A stretch of DNA of 64,000 bases from Aeromonas eucrenophila (GTDB taxonomy: Bacteria; Pseudomonadota; Gammaproteobacteria; Enterobacterales; Aeromonadaceae): contig NZ_CDDF01000013.1 of the NCBI RefSeq assembly GCF_000819865.1, forward strand, positions 1-64,000. Reading direction: 5' to 3'. Position numbers and translations under genes: made by a program. The stretch's first letter is position 1. Each line of letters starts with the position of its first letter. A model generated the notes under the pieces. It had not been told where the DNA came from. It saw only the letters and a program-made list of their open reading frames with translations, and did no database searches. This document shows positions 1 to 11,072 of this stretch, one piece after another.

Positions 1-32
1 AGAGCGTCACGCTTATCGCGCTGAGGAGGCGC

Positions 33-60
33 ATATTACGCCCCTCACTTCGAAAGTCAA
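33..60 (-). promoter_or_regulatory. rRNA operon P2 promoter
   Basis: On the minus strand TTGACT and TAATAT are separated by 16 bases and followed by the GC-rich discriminator GCGCC. This is the second of two tandem promoters. It reads off the left edge, where the 16S rRNA gene is expected because hemG borders rrsA in E. coli as well. Confidence 0.8.
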
Positions 61-148
61 GCGCTTGTTTTCGCTTTTCTTTCGGCGCCCACTTCACCAG
101 GAAGCTAGCTCATCAGTCCGGCGTGTTCCGCCGTGCTGGTAGGGGCGC

Positions 149-176
149 ATTATAGGGAGCCAGCGCACGATGACAA
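149..176 (-). promoter_or_regulatory. rRNA operon P1 promoter
   Basis: On the minus strand TTGTCA and TATAAT are 16 bases apart, followed by GCGCCCC. The block CTCCCTATAATGCGCC is almost the same as E. coli rrn P1. AT-rich sequence just upstream (about 177-215) could be an UP element. The 16-base spacing and GC-rich discriminator are typical of promoters under stringent and growth-rate control. Confidence 0.87.
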
Positions 177-240
177 GGGAAAATATGCAAAAAGATCCGT
201 TTTTCGCGCTTTAGTGGCTCGAATGCCTATTTATCCAACA

Positions 241-265
241 AAAAGCCCCGCATCAGCGGGGCTTC
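241..265 (-). terminator. Terminator after hemG
   Basis: Nine-base-pair stem AAGCCCCGC/GCGGGGCTT with loop ATCA (plus-strand reading) and a T tract on the minus strand. It ends the pepQ-yigZ-trkH-hemG transcript before the rRNA promoters. Confidence 0.85.
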
Positions 266-287
266 GGCCAGTAATGGCGCGGGTTTG

Positions 288-812
288 CTATCTTTTTGAC
301 CAGAATTCCCGCGCAAAACTGCGTACCTTTTCCCAATCGGTGAACTCGAGGTCCTTGCTGGTATCCGTGCTGCCACCGGTCATCTTCATGATCAGCTGAA
401 TGATGCGGGTCTGCCACCAGTTATAGCGGGAGTATTGCAGCGCACCGGCGAAGACCCCCAGGGTTTTCGGCTTCCAGGGAGAGAGGCGCAGGAACTTCTT
501 CATATAAGCATTGGTTTGTAGCGTCTGCTTCTCTGGCTTGCGCGCCGTCAGGTTGACGCAGAAGAAGGCGGCATTGGCCAGTTCCAGCTGTTCATGGTGA
601 GCATTGATGAAGCTGAGCAGGCTGGGATGGAAGTTGCCATAGCGGATGGAGGCACCGATCAATACCTTGGCATACTTGCTGAGATTGCACTTGGGCAGAG
701 TATGCAGATCCTGCATCACCACTTCGCATCCTGATATTTCCTCCAGCATGGCATCCACGATTTTCCGTGTTTGCCCGTCCCGGGAAGAATAAAGCACCAA
801 AATCTTGTCCAT
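288..812 (-). CDS. hemG: Menaquinone-dependent protoporphyrinogen IX dehydrogenase HemG
   Basis: A 174-residue flavodoxin-fold enzyme that oxidises protoporphyrinogen IX to protoporphyrin IX in heme synthesis and passes electrons to the quinone pool. The N-terminus has the FMN phosphate loop (LYSSRDGQTRKI), and the length is close to E. coli HemG. I chose the ATG at 812 because the protein then begins MDKILVLYSS and GAGGTAGGT precedes it. A longer in-frame start at 881 would overlap trkH. The gene starts 7 bases after the trkH stop, so translational coupling is likely. A hemB 3' end, also heme pathway, sits at the other end of the window. Confidence 0.93.
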   Translation of the reverse strand: MDKILVLYSSRDGQTRKIVDAMLEEISGCEVVMQDLHTLPKCNLSKYAKVLIGASIRYGNFHPSLLSFINAHHEQLELANAAFFCVNLTARKPEKQTLQTNAYMKKFLRLSPWKPKTLGVFAGALQYSRYNWWQTRIIQLIMKMTGGSTDTSKDLEFTDWEKVRSFAREFWSKR

Positions 813-819
813 ACCTACC

Positions 820-2277
820 TCAACTACGCCAGAATGCGGGCGTAAACAGTACCAGAAGCGTGAAGATTTCCAATCGGCCAAACAGCATGGCGACGATCAG
901 TATCCACTGCGCCGTCGCCGAGATCTTGCCGAAGTTGGCGGAGACCTCCCCCAGCCCGGGCCCCACGTTGGTGAAGGCGGCCGCCACGGCAGAGAAAGCC
1001 GTCACCTCGTTCAGCCCCGTCATCAGCAAGAGCAGCATAAAGATGAAGAACAGGATGATGTAGGTGGCGAAGTAACCCCACACCGCCTCGACGATCCGCT
1101 CCGGTACCGCGCGACGCCCCAGCTTCAGGGTATAGATGGCACGCGGGTGCACCAGTCGCTTGAGCTCGCGCATCCCCTGCAGGAACAGGATCATGAAGCG
1201 CATCACCTTGATGCCGCCCCCGGTGCTGCCGGCACAACAGCCAATAAAGGCAGAGAACATCAGCAGCATGGGCAGGAAGGAGGGCCAATCCGCGTAGCTG
1301 GTCGTGCTGTATCCCGTGGTGGTACCGAGAGATACCGCCTGGAACAGGCCGTGGTTGAGCGCCTCCTGCCAGGTGGCGTAGTGACCGTGGAACAACAGGG
1401 AGACGAAGCAGATCAGTATCAACACGCCCTGGATCCCCAGAAATACCTTGAGTTCGGAGTCGTGCAGATAACTGCTCAACCGCACCGGCTTGTGGGCAAA
1501 CACCATGAAGTGCAGGGCGAAGTTGACGCTGGCCAGCAACAGGAAGACCACTGTGATCAGGTTGATGGCCGGGCTGTTGAAGAAACCGATGCTGGCGTCA
1601 TGAGTCGAGAAACCGCCCACCGACAGGGTGGAGAAGGAGTGGCAGATGGCGTCGAACAGGCTCATGCCGGCCATCCAGTAGGCCAGGGCGCAGAGGGAGG
1701 TCAGCAACAGATAGATGAACCAGAGCGCCTTGGCCGTCTCGGCGATGCGCGGCGTCACCTTGTTGTCCTTGACCGGCCCCGGGATCTCGGCACGGTAGAG
1801 CTGCATGCCCCCGATGCCGAGCAGCGGCAGTATGGCGACCGCCAGTACGATGATCCCCATGCCCCCCAGCCACTGCAGCAGCTGGCGATAGAAGAGGAAG
1901 GCCTTGGGCAGGTTGTCCAGCCCGGTCAAGACGGTGGCGCCCGTGGTGGTCAGGCCGGAGAACGATTCGAAGAAGGCCTCGGAGACCGACATGCCGGGCA
2001 CCTCGCCCAGCAAAAATGGCAAGGCCCCCACGCTGCCCAGCACGACCCAGAACAGCACCACGATGAGAAAGCCTTCCTTGGATCTGAGGTCTTTCTTCTG
2101 GTGACGGTTGGGGAACCAGAGCATGGCGCCGAGCAGCAGCGCGATGAAGAAGGAATTTACAAACTCGGCACCGCCGCCATCACGATACGCAAAAGCGACC
2201 AGCGCGGGCAGCAGCATGGTCGAACTGAACAGCGCGACCAGCAGGCCAACGATACGAATGATGCTCAGAACTTGCAT
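820..2277 (-). CDS. trkH: Trk potassium uptake protein TrkH
   Basis: A 485-residue polytopic inner-membrane subunit of the Trk/Ktr K+ channel family, which works with the NAD-binding regulator TrkA. Repeated membrane-pore-membrane units with glycine-rich filter segments are visible (for example SGLTTTGATVLTG, TLSVGGFSTHD, GTTTGYSTTSY and AAFTNVGPGLGEV). Length matches E. coli TrkH. A GAGGGAG ribosome site precedes the ATG. It lies between yigZ (36-base gap) and hemG (7-base gap) in the same order as in E. coli. Confidence 0.95.
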   Translation of the reverse strand: MQVLSIIRIVGLLVALFSSTMLLPALVAFAYRDGGGAEFVNSFFIALLLGAMLWFPNRHQKKDLRSKEGFLIVVLFWVVLGSVGALPFLLGEVPGMSVSEAFFESFSGLTTTGATVLTGLDNLPKAFLFYRQLLQWLGGMGIIVLAVAILPLLGIGGMQLYRAEIPGPVKDNKVTPRIAETAKALWFIYLLLTSLCALAYWMAGMSLFDAICHSFSTLSVGGFSTHDASIGFFNSPAINLITVVFLLLASVNFALHFMVFAHKPVRLSSYLHDSELKVFLGIQGVLILICFVSLLFHGHYATWQEALNHGLFQAVSLGTTTGYSTTSYADWPSFLPMLLMFSAFIGCCAGSTGGGIKVMRFMILFLQGMRELKRLVHPRAIYTLKLGRRAVPERIVEAVWGYFATYIILFFIFMLLLLMTGLNEVTAFSAVAAAFTNVGPGLGEVSANFGKISATAQWILIVAMLFGRLEIFTLLVLFTPAFWRS

Positions 2278-2313
2278 TCTGGCTCCCTCTTCAGACTAAA
2301 AGAGCGATGGATT

Positions 2314-2931
2314 CTAGCCATCTAAGGGACGAAGAGATACCCGGCCATGGGTTCTATCGGTCAATTCCTGGGCCACTTGGCTCCAGATAGCGGTATCCCA
2401 GGCGATCTGCAAGCTGACCTGCTGACCATAGTCAGCCGCCAGCAGCTGGCCCTGATGGGCGGCGATCAACGCCTCCACCGCCCCCATGTCGGTATAGTCA
2501 CAACAGATGAGAGAAGGTGTCTGCTGGCGCTTGACTCGAGTCTCGAGCAACTTGAGCGCCGCACCGACACCACCACCATAGGCCTTGACCAGGCCGCCGG
2601 TCCCCAGCAGCACGCCACCGTAGTAACGCACCACCACGGCGGCGATCTCGCCAATCCCCGCCCCCATCAGCTGGGCCAGCATGGGTTTGCCCGCCGTGCC
2701 CGAGGGTTCGCCATCATCGCTGAAGCCATAGACCTGGCTATCTTGGGGCGCTCCGGCGACGAAGGCCCAGCAATGATGCCGGGCCGTCGGGTGCTGCCGT
2801 TTCACTTCGCTTATCCAGGCTTTGGCGGCCTCCACCGTGGGCGTGTGGGCCAGCAGGGTGATAAAGCGACTCTTCTTGATCTCCTCGGTCAACTCCAGCG
2901 GTGCGGCGGGGATGGCGTAGTCTGCAACCAT
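2314..2931 (-). CDS. yigZ: YigZ/IMPACT family protein
   Basis: 205 residues, the same size as E. coli YigZ. The N-terminal UPF0029/IMPACT domain includes KKSRFITLLA, the segment HHCWAFVAG and SDDGEPSGTAGKPML; a ferredoxin-like C-terminal domain follows. Eukaryotic IMPACT affects Gcn2 signalling, but the bacterial role is not settled. Its ATG overlaps the pepQ stop by one base (TGATG), so the two are translationally coupled. Confidence 0.9.
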   Translation of the reverse strand: MVADYAIPAAPLELTEEIKKSRFITLLAHTPTVEAAKAWISEVKRQHPTARHHCWAFVAGAPQDSQVYGFSDDGEPSGTAGKPMLAQLMGAGIGEIAAVVVRYYGGVLLGTGGLVKAYGGGVGAALKLLETRVKRQQTPSLICCDYTDMGAVEALIAAHQGQLLAADYGQQVSLQIAWDTAIWSQVAQELTDRTHGRVSLRPLDG

Positions 2932-4253
2932 CAGATCCCTGCTTGCCGGGTCAGATTCTCCACCCCGTCCCCATGCAGCACTATGTTGTCTTCGATGCGA
3001 ATGCCACCGAAGGGACGCAGCGCCTCTACCTTGTTCCAGTTGACGCGCTTGCCCTGCTCGCTCTGGCGCAGCGGCTCCAGCAGGCTGTCGATGAAGTAGA
3101 GCCCAGGCTCGATGGTGAACACCTGGCCCACCTCAATCACCCGGGTGCAACGCAGGTAGGGGAACTGCTCGGGGGCGGGCAGATGGGTGCCACGCTCGTC
3201 CTGCATGAAACCGCCCGCATCGTGTACCTGCAGGCCGAGGAAGTGGCCGAGCCCGTGGGGGAAGAAGGCGTTGGTCACGCCGGTATGGATCATCTCGTCC
3301 ACCGACATGTCCACCAGCTCGACCGATTGCAGCAGCCGCGCCAGTCGGTGGTGCATCTGCAGGTGCAGCTCGCTGTAACGGCGGCCCGGCTTTATTTCCT
3401 CGATGATCTGCTGCTGTTGCGCATCCAGCGCTGCGATTAAGTCGGCAAACTCGCCGCGGCGCCAGGCCCAGGTGCGGGTGATGTCGGAGGCATAGCCGTG
3501 ATAATCCACCCCGGCATCGATCAGGAAGGAGTGACGCTCCGCATCCGGCACCCGCTGGGTGGAAAGCTGGGTGTAATGGAGGATGGCCGCATTGCGGTTG
3601 ATGGCGATGATGTTGCCATAGGGCGCCTCATTGGCCCCCTGCCCGACCGCCTTCATGTAGGCCAGGTTGATCTCGAACTCGCTCGCCCCCGCCATGAAGG
3701 CATCTTTGGCCGCGATGTGGCCGCGCACGCCGATGCGGTTTGCTTCCCGCAGGCACTCGAGCTCATAGGCGGTCTTGTAGGCGCGGTGATAGTGCAGGTA
3801 GTTGAGCACCGCCTCCGGGTTGGGTTGACCCAGCCCCAGCAGTTGGCCCACCTCGAGATGGCCCCCCAGATAAGCCCACTCCTGTTTGTCGGCGGGCAGG
3901 TGATCCGCCACCTGCTCCGGCCTCGTCAGGAAGCGGATATCGAAGAAATCGACCCAGAAGGCATTGGGCAGATCCGCCACCTTGTGCCAGAAGTCCACCG
4001 GCCGGTAGAACAGCAGCACCGGCTTGCTCACCCCGTCCACCAGCAACCAGCAGTGGGGGTTGTCCAGCACGGGCAACCAGGCCTTGAAGTGCGGATTGAC
4101 CTTGAAGGGATAGTCCTGATCGTCGAGGAAGATGCGGTGGGTCTGGCCAGAGTGGATGGCCAGACCATCGAGCCCCTGCTGTTGCAGTATGTCGCGGGTG
4201 CGCTGCTGCAAGGTATCGAGATGCTGGGCAAAAAGTTGACTGTAGCTGCTCAT
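2931..4253 (-). CDS. pepQ: Xaa-Pro dipeptidase PepQ
   Basis: A 440-residue cytoplasmic metallopeptidase of the M24 pita-bread fold that cleaves dipeptides with C-terminal proline. The dinuclear metal ligands can be read in order: the two Asp in [17 protein letters not shown], His in [13 protein letters not shown], and Glu in FTIEPGLYF and GIRIEDNI. Length agrees with E. coli PepQ (443). First gene of the minus-strand operon pepQ-yigZ-trkH-hemG. Divergent from aacS across a 196-base gap that holds the likely promoters of both. Confidence 0.95.
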   Translation of the reverse strand: MSSYSQLFAQHLDTLQQRTRDILQQQGLDGLAIHSGQTHRIFLDDQDYPFKVNPHFKAWLPVLDNPHCWLLVDGVSKPVLLFYRPVDFWHKVADLPNAFWVDFFDIRFLTRPEQVADHLPADKQEWAYLGGHLEVGQLLGLGQPNPEAVLNYLHYHRAYKTAYELECLREANRIGVRGHIAAKDAFMAGASEFEINLAYMKAVGQGANEAPYGNIIAINRNAAILHYTQLSTQRVPDAERHSFLIDAGVDYHGYASDITRTWAWRRGEFADLIAALDAQQQQIIEEIKPGRRYSELHLQMHHRLARLLQSVELVDMSVDEMIHTGVTNAFFPHGLGHFLGLQVHDAGGFMQDERGTHLPAPEQFPYLRCTRVIEVGQVFTIEPGLYFIDSLLEPLRQSEQGKRVNWNKVEALRPFGGIRIEDNIVLHGDGVENLTRQAGI

Positions 4254-4354
4254 GGCGTCCTGCTCCGGGCAAATGTGACTTCAGCATAACATCAAGCGGA
4301 TCAAGGCTCGAGCCGTCAAGCTGTCGCTTCGTGAGGTAACGCATAGGTTACAGG

Positions 4355-4376
4355 GTTTTTGTTATGAAACGAAAAC
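4355..4376. promoter_or_regulatory. Inverted repeat in the pepQ/aacS divergent promoter region
   Basis: A 22-base imperfect palindrome, GTTTT-N-GTT-N4-AAC-N-AAAAC, in the AT-rich part of the divergent gap. Size and symmetry suit a dimeric repressor or activator site for aacS. The regulator is unknown. Confidence 0.4.
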
Positions 4377-4449
4377 CAGTCATTAACAAATAAAGAACAA
4401 TTCAATACACTGCCCGTAGACAGTCGATCTCAGCAGTCAGGAACGATTC

Positions 4450-6387
<1,938 letters not shown>

Positions 6388-6404
6388 ATCCGACAACACA
6401 ACAT

Positions 6405-6432
6405 GAAGGCGCTCTCGGGCGCCTTCTTTCTA
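6405..6432 (+). terminator. Terminator after aacS
   Basis: Eight-base-pair stem GAAGGCGC/GCGCCTTC, six-base loop, then TTTCTATTCC. Confidence 0.82.
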
Positions 6433-6467
6433 TTCCGTCATCGGGGAACGGGTTTACATGAGATGTG

Positions 6468-6483
6468 TTAAACGAATGTTTTA
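6468..6483. promoter_or_regulatory. Candidate operator upstream of fadB
   Basis: AAAC-GAAT-GTTT, a short perfect dyad about 105 bases before fadB. It resembles the AAAC-N4-GTTT core described for PsrA-type fatty-acid repressors of gammaproteobacteria. No clear E. coli FadR site is visible in this gap. Promoter elements could not be fixed. Confidence 0.33.
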
Positions 6484-6588
6484 AATAGGTGTTGTAATTG
6501 TCTTGTTTTGGATCAATATTGAGCCTCGCCCCCTGCTGGGGAGAAAGGAGCAAAGCCCCCCACCACGTGGGAATTAGGAGACACTCTC

Positions 6589-8736
6589 ATGATCTACCAA
6601 GGCGAAACCCTGTCGGTCAGCTACCTCGAACACGGCATTGCCGAACTGAGGTTTGATGCCCCGGGTTCAGTCAACAAGCTGGATCGCGCCACCCTGCTCT
6701 CACTGAGCGAAGCGATCGCCACATTACAACAAGAACGTGAACTAAAAGGTCTGATCCTCACCTCCGGCAAAGACGCTTTCATCGTCGGCGCCGACATCAC
6801 CGAATTCCTGGAACTGTTCGATCTGCCGCAAGAAGAGCTGCTCGGCTGGCTGAAGAAAGCCAACGACATCTTCAGCGCCATCGAAGATCTGCCGGTGCCG
6901 ACCCTGTCCGCCATCAAGGGCCACGCCCTGGGCGGTGGCTGCGAGACCATACTCTCCACCGATTTCCGTCTGGCCGACACCAGCGCCAAGATTGGCCTGC
7001 CCGAGACCAAACTCGGCATCATGCCGGGCTTTGGCGGCACCGTCCGTCTGCCGCGGGTGATCGGCGCCGACAACGCGCTCGAATGGATCACCACCGGCAA
7101 GGATGTCCGTGCCGATGACGCCCTCAAGGTCGGTGCCGTCGATGCCGTGGTCGCCCCGCAAGCCCTGCAGGCCGCCGCCTTGCAGATGATAAAAGACGCC
7201 ATCGCGGGCAAGCTGGACTGGCAGGGCCGCCGCGCCGCCAAGAAGGCACCGCTGCGTCTGTCCAAGCTGGAGGCCATGATGAGCTTCAGCACCGCCGCCG
7301 GCATGGTTGCCGCCGTGGCTGGCAAGCATTACCCGGCCCCGATGACGGCGGTCAAAACCGTCGAAGCCGCTGCCGGCATGAATCGCGATGAAGCGCTGGC
7401 CGTCGAGGCCCAGGGCTTCATCAAGCTGGCCAAGACCGATGTCGCCAAGGCGCTGGTCGGCATCTTCCTCAACGATCAGCACATCAAGGCGTTGGCCAAG
7501 AAGGCCGCCAAGCAGGCGAGCAAGGCCACCAGCCACGCCGCCGTACTGGGTGCCGGCATCATGGGGGGCGGTATCGCCTACCAGTCCGCCAGCAAAGGCA
7601 TCCCGGCGGTGATGAAGGACATCAACGAGAAGGCGCTGGCGCTCGGCATGGGTGAAGCCACCAAGCTGCTCAACGGCCAGCTCGAGCGAGGCCGCATCGA
7701 CGGCATCAAGATGGGCCAGGTGCTCTCCGCCATCACCCCGACCCTGAGCTACGACAGCGTCAAGCACGTGGACCTGGTGGTCGAGGCCGTGGTCGAGAAT
7801 CCCAAGGTGAAGGCCGCCGTGCTCGGCGAAGTGGAAGCCATCCTGGGTGACGACGCCGTGCTCGCCAGCAACACCTCCACCATCCCCATCTCCCTGCTGG
7901 CCAAGGGCCTGAAGCGCCCCGAGAACTTCTGCGGCATGCACTTCTTCAACCCGGTGCACCGCATGCCCCTGGTGGAGATCATCCGCGGCGAGCAAACCTC
8001 CGCCGAGACCATCAACCGCGTGGTGGCCTACGCCGCCGCCATGGGCAAGTCCCCGGTGGTGGTCAACGACTGCCCGGGCTTCTTCGTCAACCGGGTGCTG
8101 TTCCCCTACTTCTTCGGCTTCACCAAGCTGGTTGCCGATGGCGCCGACTTCGCCGCCGTCGACAAGGTGATGGAAAAAGAATTCGGCTGGCCCATGGGCC
8201 CCGCCTACCTGCTGGACGTGGTCGGCATCGACACCGGTCACCATGCCGGTGACGTGATGGCGCAAGGCTTCCCGGCCCGCATGAGCAAGGATGGCCGTAC
8301 CGCCATCGACGCCATGTATGACGCCAGCCGCTTCGGTCAGAAGAACGGCAAGGGCTTCTACGCCTACGAGCAGGACAAGAAAGGCAAGCCGAAGAAGGTG
8401 GCCGACGTCGCCGCTTACGAGCTGCTGGCGCCCATTGCCAAGCCGAAACAGGATTTCGACAAGGACGCTATCATCGCCCGCATGATGATCCCCATGATCA
8501 ACGAGGTGGTGCTCTGTCTGGAGGAAGGCATCATCGCCACCCCGGCCGAGGCGGACATCGCGCTGGTCTATGGCTTGGGCTTCCCTCCCTTCCGTGGTGG
8601 CGTGTTCCGCTATCTGGACACCCTGGGTCTGGATCGTTACGTGGCCATGGCCGACCAGTATGCCAGCCTGGGCCCGCTCTACCGCGTCAGCGACCGCTTG
8701 CGCGAGATGGCCGCCCAGGGCAAAACCTTCTACTGA
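6589..8736 (+). CDS. fadB: Fatty acid oxidation complex alpha subunit FadB
   Basis: A 715-residue bifunctional enzyme of aerobic beta-oxidation. The N-terminal crotonase domain (about 1-190) has the oxyanion hole and catalytic glutamates in [16 protein letters not shown] and [15 protein letters not shown]. The NAD-binding domain starts near residue 315 ([11 protein letters not shown]), and the 3-hydroxyacyl-CoA dehydrogenase His is in [17 protein letters not shown]. Length matches E. coli FadB (729) and the N-terminus is FadB-like, not FadJ-like. Good site TTAGGAG. Forms an operon with fadA 21 bases downstream. Confidence 0.95.
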   Translation: MIYQGETLSVSYLEHGIAELRFDAPGSVNKLDRATLLSLSEAIATLQQERELKGLILTSGKDAFIVGADITEFLELFDLPQEELLGWLKKANDIFSAIEDLPVPTLSAIKGHALGGGCETILSTDFRLADTSAKIGLPETKLGIMPGFGGTVRLPRVIGADNALEWITTGKDVRADDALKVGAVDAVVAPQALQAAALQMIKDAIAGKLDWQGRRAAKKAPLRLSKLEAMMSFSTAAGMVAAVAGKHYPAPMTAVKTVEAAAGMNRDEALAVEAQGFIKLAKTDVAKALVGIFLNDQHIKALAKKAAKQASKATSHAAVLGAGIMGGGIAYQSASKGIPAVMKDINEKALALGMGEATKLLNGQLERGRIDGIKMGQVLSAITPTLSYDSVKHVDLVVEAVVENPKVKAAVLGEVEAILGDDAVLASNTSTIPISLLAKGLKRPENFCGMHFFNPVHRMPLVEIIRGEQTSAETINRVVAYAAAMGKSPVVVNDCPGFFVNRVLFPYFFGFTKLVADGADFAAVDKVMEKEFGWPMGPAYLLDVVGIDTGHHAGDVMAQGFPARMSKDGRTAIDAMYDASRFGQKNGKGFYAYEQDKKGKPKKVADVAAYELLAPIAKPKQDFDKDAIIARMMIPMINEVVLCLEEGIIATPAEADIALVYGLGFPPFRGGVFRYLDTLGLDRYVAMADQYASLGPLYRVSDRLREMAAQGKTFY

Positions 8737-9921
<1,185 letters not shown>

Positions 9922-9927
9922 TCACGC

Positions 9928-10005
9928 CCCCTGACTGGCTCACATCAGGGTCGGTCAGGGGATTGACCACACAAGCGATATCACCCCGCACCTTGAGCGG
10001 GGTGA
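9928..10005 (+). repeat. Two successive inverted repeats after fadA
   Basis: First dyad CCCCTGAC (9928-9935) / GTCAGGGG (9954-9961). Second dyad TCACCCCGC (9981-9989) / GCGGGGTGA (9997-10005). Neither has a T tract, so they look like mRNA-stabilising hairpins ahead of the true terminator. The 341-base gap between fadA and the next gene holds these, the terminator at 10104 and no gene I can support. Confidence 0.5.
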
Positions 10006-10103
10006 ACAAGCATTGTCACTTTTGGGGTCGGCCTTGCCGGCCCGTCATCGAGTCTGTGGGTGTCACCACACGGGGAACACCCTGCCGTCGGAATCTGCGC
10101 ATT

Positions 10104-10131
10104 GGCCGCCCCGTTTGGGTCGGCCTTTTTT
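10104..10131 (+). terminator. Terminator after fadBA
   Basis: Stem GGCCG/CGGCC with inner CCC/GGG pairing, followed by six T. Confidence 0.82.
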
Positions 10132-10263
10132 CGTTTTAACGCCCGATCATGCTCACTTCTGGGGCTATATTGCCCATAACCTCACATTAGAGGGGGGCCT
10201 TGCTTGCTTTTTGCCCCCTCGACAGGTTCAATCTGCACAAAAAATGGGTGGATGCACATACAT

Positions 10264-10986
10264 ATGTCAACGAGCAAACAACTGCTGATCGTCGACGACG
10301 ACCAAGAGATCCGCGAGCTGCTCAACGAATACCTGACCCGGGCCGGCTTTCAGGTATTGACGGCGGCGGAGGGCAACGAGATGCACCGGCAACTCGCCGA
10401 GCACAGCCCGGACCTGATCATTCTCGATATCATGATGCCCGGCGACGACGGCTTTACCCTCTGCCAGCAGATCCGTCGCGACTCCCAGGTGCCCATCATC
10501 ATGCTGACCGCGGCCTCTGACGAGGCGGATAGGGTGATCGGCCTCGAACTGGGGGCGGACGACTACATCGCCAAGCCGTTCAGCCCGCGCGAGCTGCAGG
10601 CCCGCATCAAGGCGCTGCTGCGCCGGGCCGAATTCCGTCAGCCGGAGAAAGAGAAAGAGCCGAGCCGTCGGCTGCGTTTCGCCGACTGGACCCTGGACAC
10701 CCTGAGCCACCAGCTGACTCACGACGACGGCAGCCTGCTGGATCTCTCCGGCAGCGACGCCCTGCTGCTCGGCATGTTCCTGCAGCAACCCGGCGTGGTG
10801 CTGGACCGAGACACCATCTCGGACGCCACCCGTGGCCGCGAGAGCCTGCCGATGGAGCGGGGCATCGACGTGCAGATCAGCCGTCTGCGCCAGAAGCTGG
10901 GCGACAACGGCAAGAGCCCGCGCATCATCAAGACCATACGCGGCAGCGGCTACATGCTGATCGCCGAAGTCCACGAGATCCCATGA
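10264..10986 (+). CDS. OmpR-family response regulator (GltR-like)
   Basis: 240 residues: receiver domain (1-120) with acidic pocket DDD at 11-13, phospho-acceptor Asp55 in LIILDIMMPG and conserved Lys in DDYIAKPFSPREL, then a winged-helix DNA-binding domain (about 135-235) ending KTIRGSGYMLIAEV. The ATG at 10264 gives the usual short N-terminus; an in-frame ATG 12 bases upstream is possible. The following sensor kinase and sugar-binding protein resemble the Pseudomonas GltR/GtrS glucose-sensing arrangement, so carbohydrate sensing is inferred. Confidence 0.9.
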   Translation: MSTSKQLLIVDDDQEIRELLNEYLTRAGFQVLTAAEGNEMHRQLAEHSPDLIILDIMMPGDDGFTLCQQIRRDSQVPIIMLTAASDEADRVIGLELGADDYIAKPFSPRELQARIKALLRRAEFRQPEKEKEPSRRLRFADWTLDTLSHQLTHDDGSLLDLSGSDALLLGMFLQQPGVVLDRDTISDATRGRESLPMERGIDVQISRLRQKLGDNGKSPRIIKTIRGSGYMLIAEVHEIP

Positions 10987-11072
10987 ACGGCATGAAAGCG
11001 CAGACGTTCTGGCAGGCGCAGCGCCATCACAGCGGCCATTCGTCGATCGACAATAGGCGCGAGCTCCCATGA
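10983..11072 (+). other. 29-codon mini-ORF between response regulator and kinase
   Basis: Its ATG overlaps the regulator stop (ATGA), and its TGA overlaps the kinase ATG (ATGA again). Its start repeats the kinase start: the blocks TCCCATGA, CGGC and GTTCTGGCAGGCGC occur in both places. It looks like a tandem duplication of the gene junction that left a short coupling ORF. The peptide begins MNGMKAQTFWQAQ and has no recognised function. Confidence 0.5.

Noticed and set aside
288..881. HemG start at 881
   Set aside because: It adds 23 residues that overlap trkH and precede the flavodoxin fold; the ATG at 812 has a good ribosome site and the family N-terminus.
805..2325. Plus-strand 506-codon frame over trkH
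   Set aside because: Antisense shadow of trkH with Gln/His/Arg-rich sequence and no recognisable fold.
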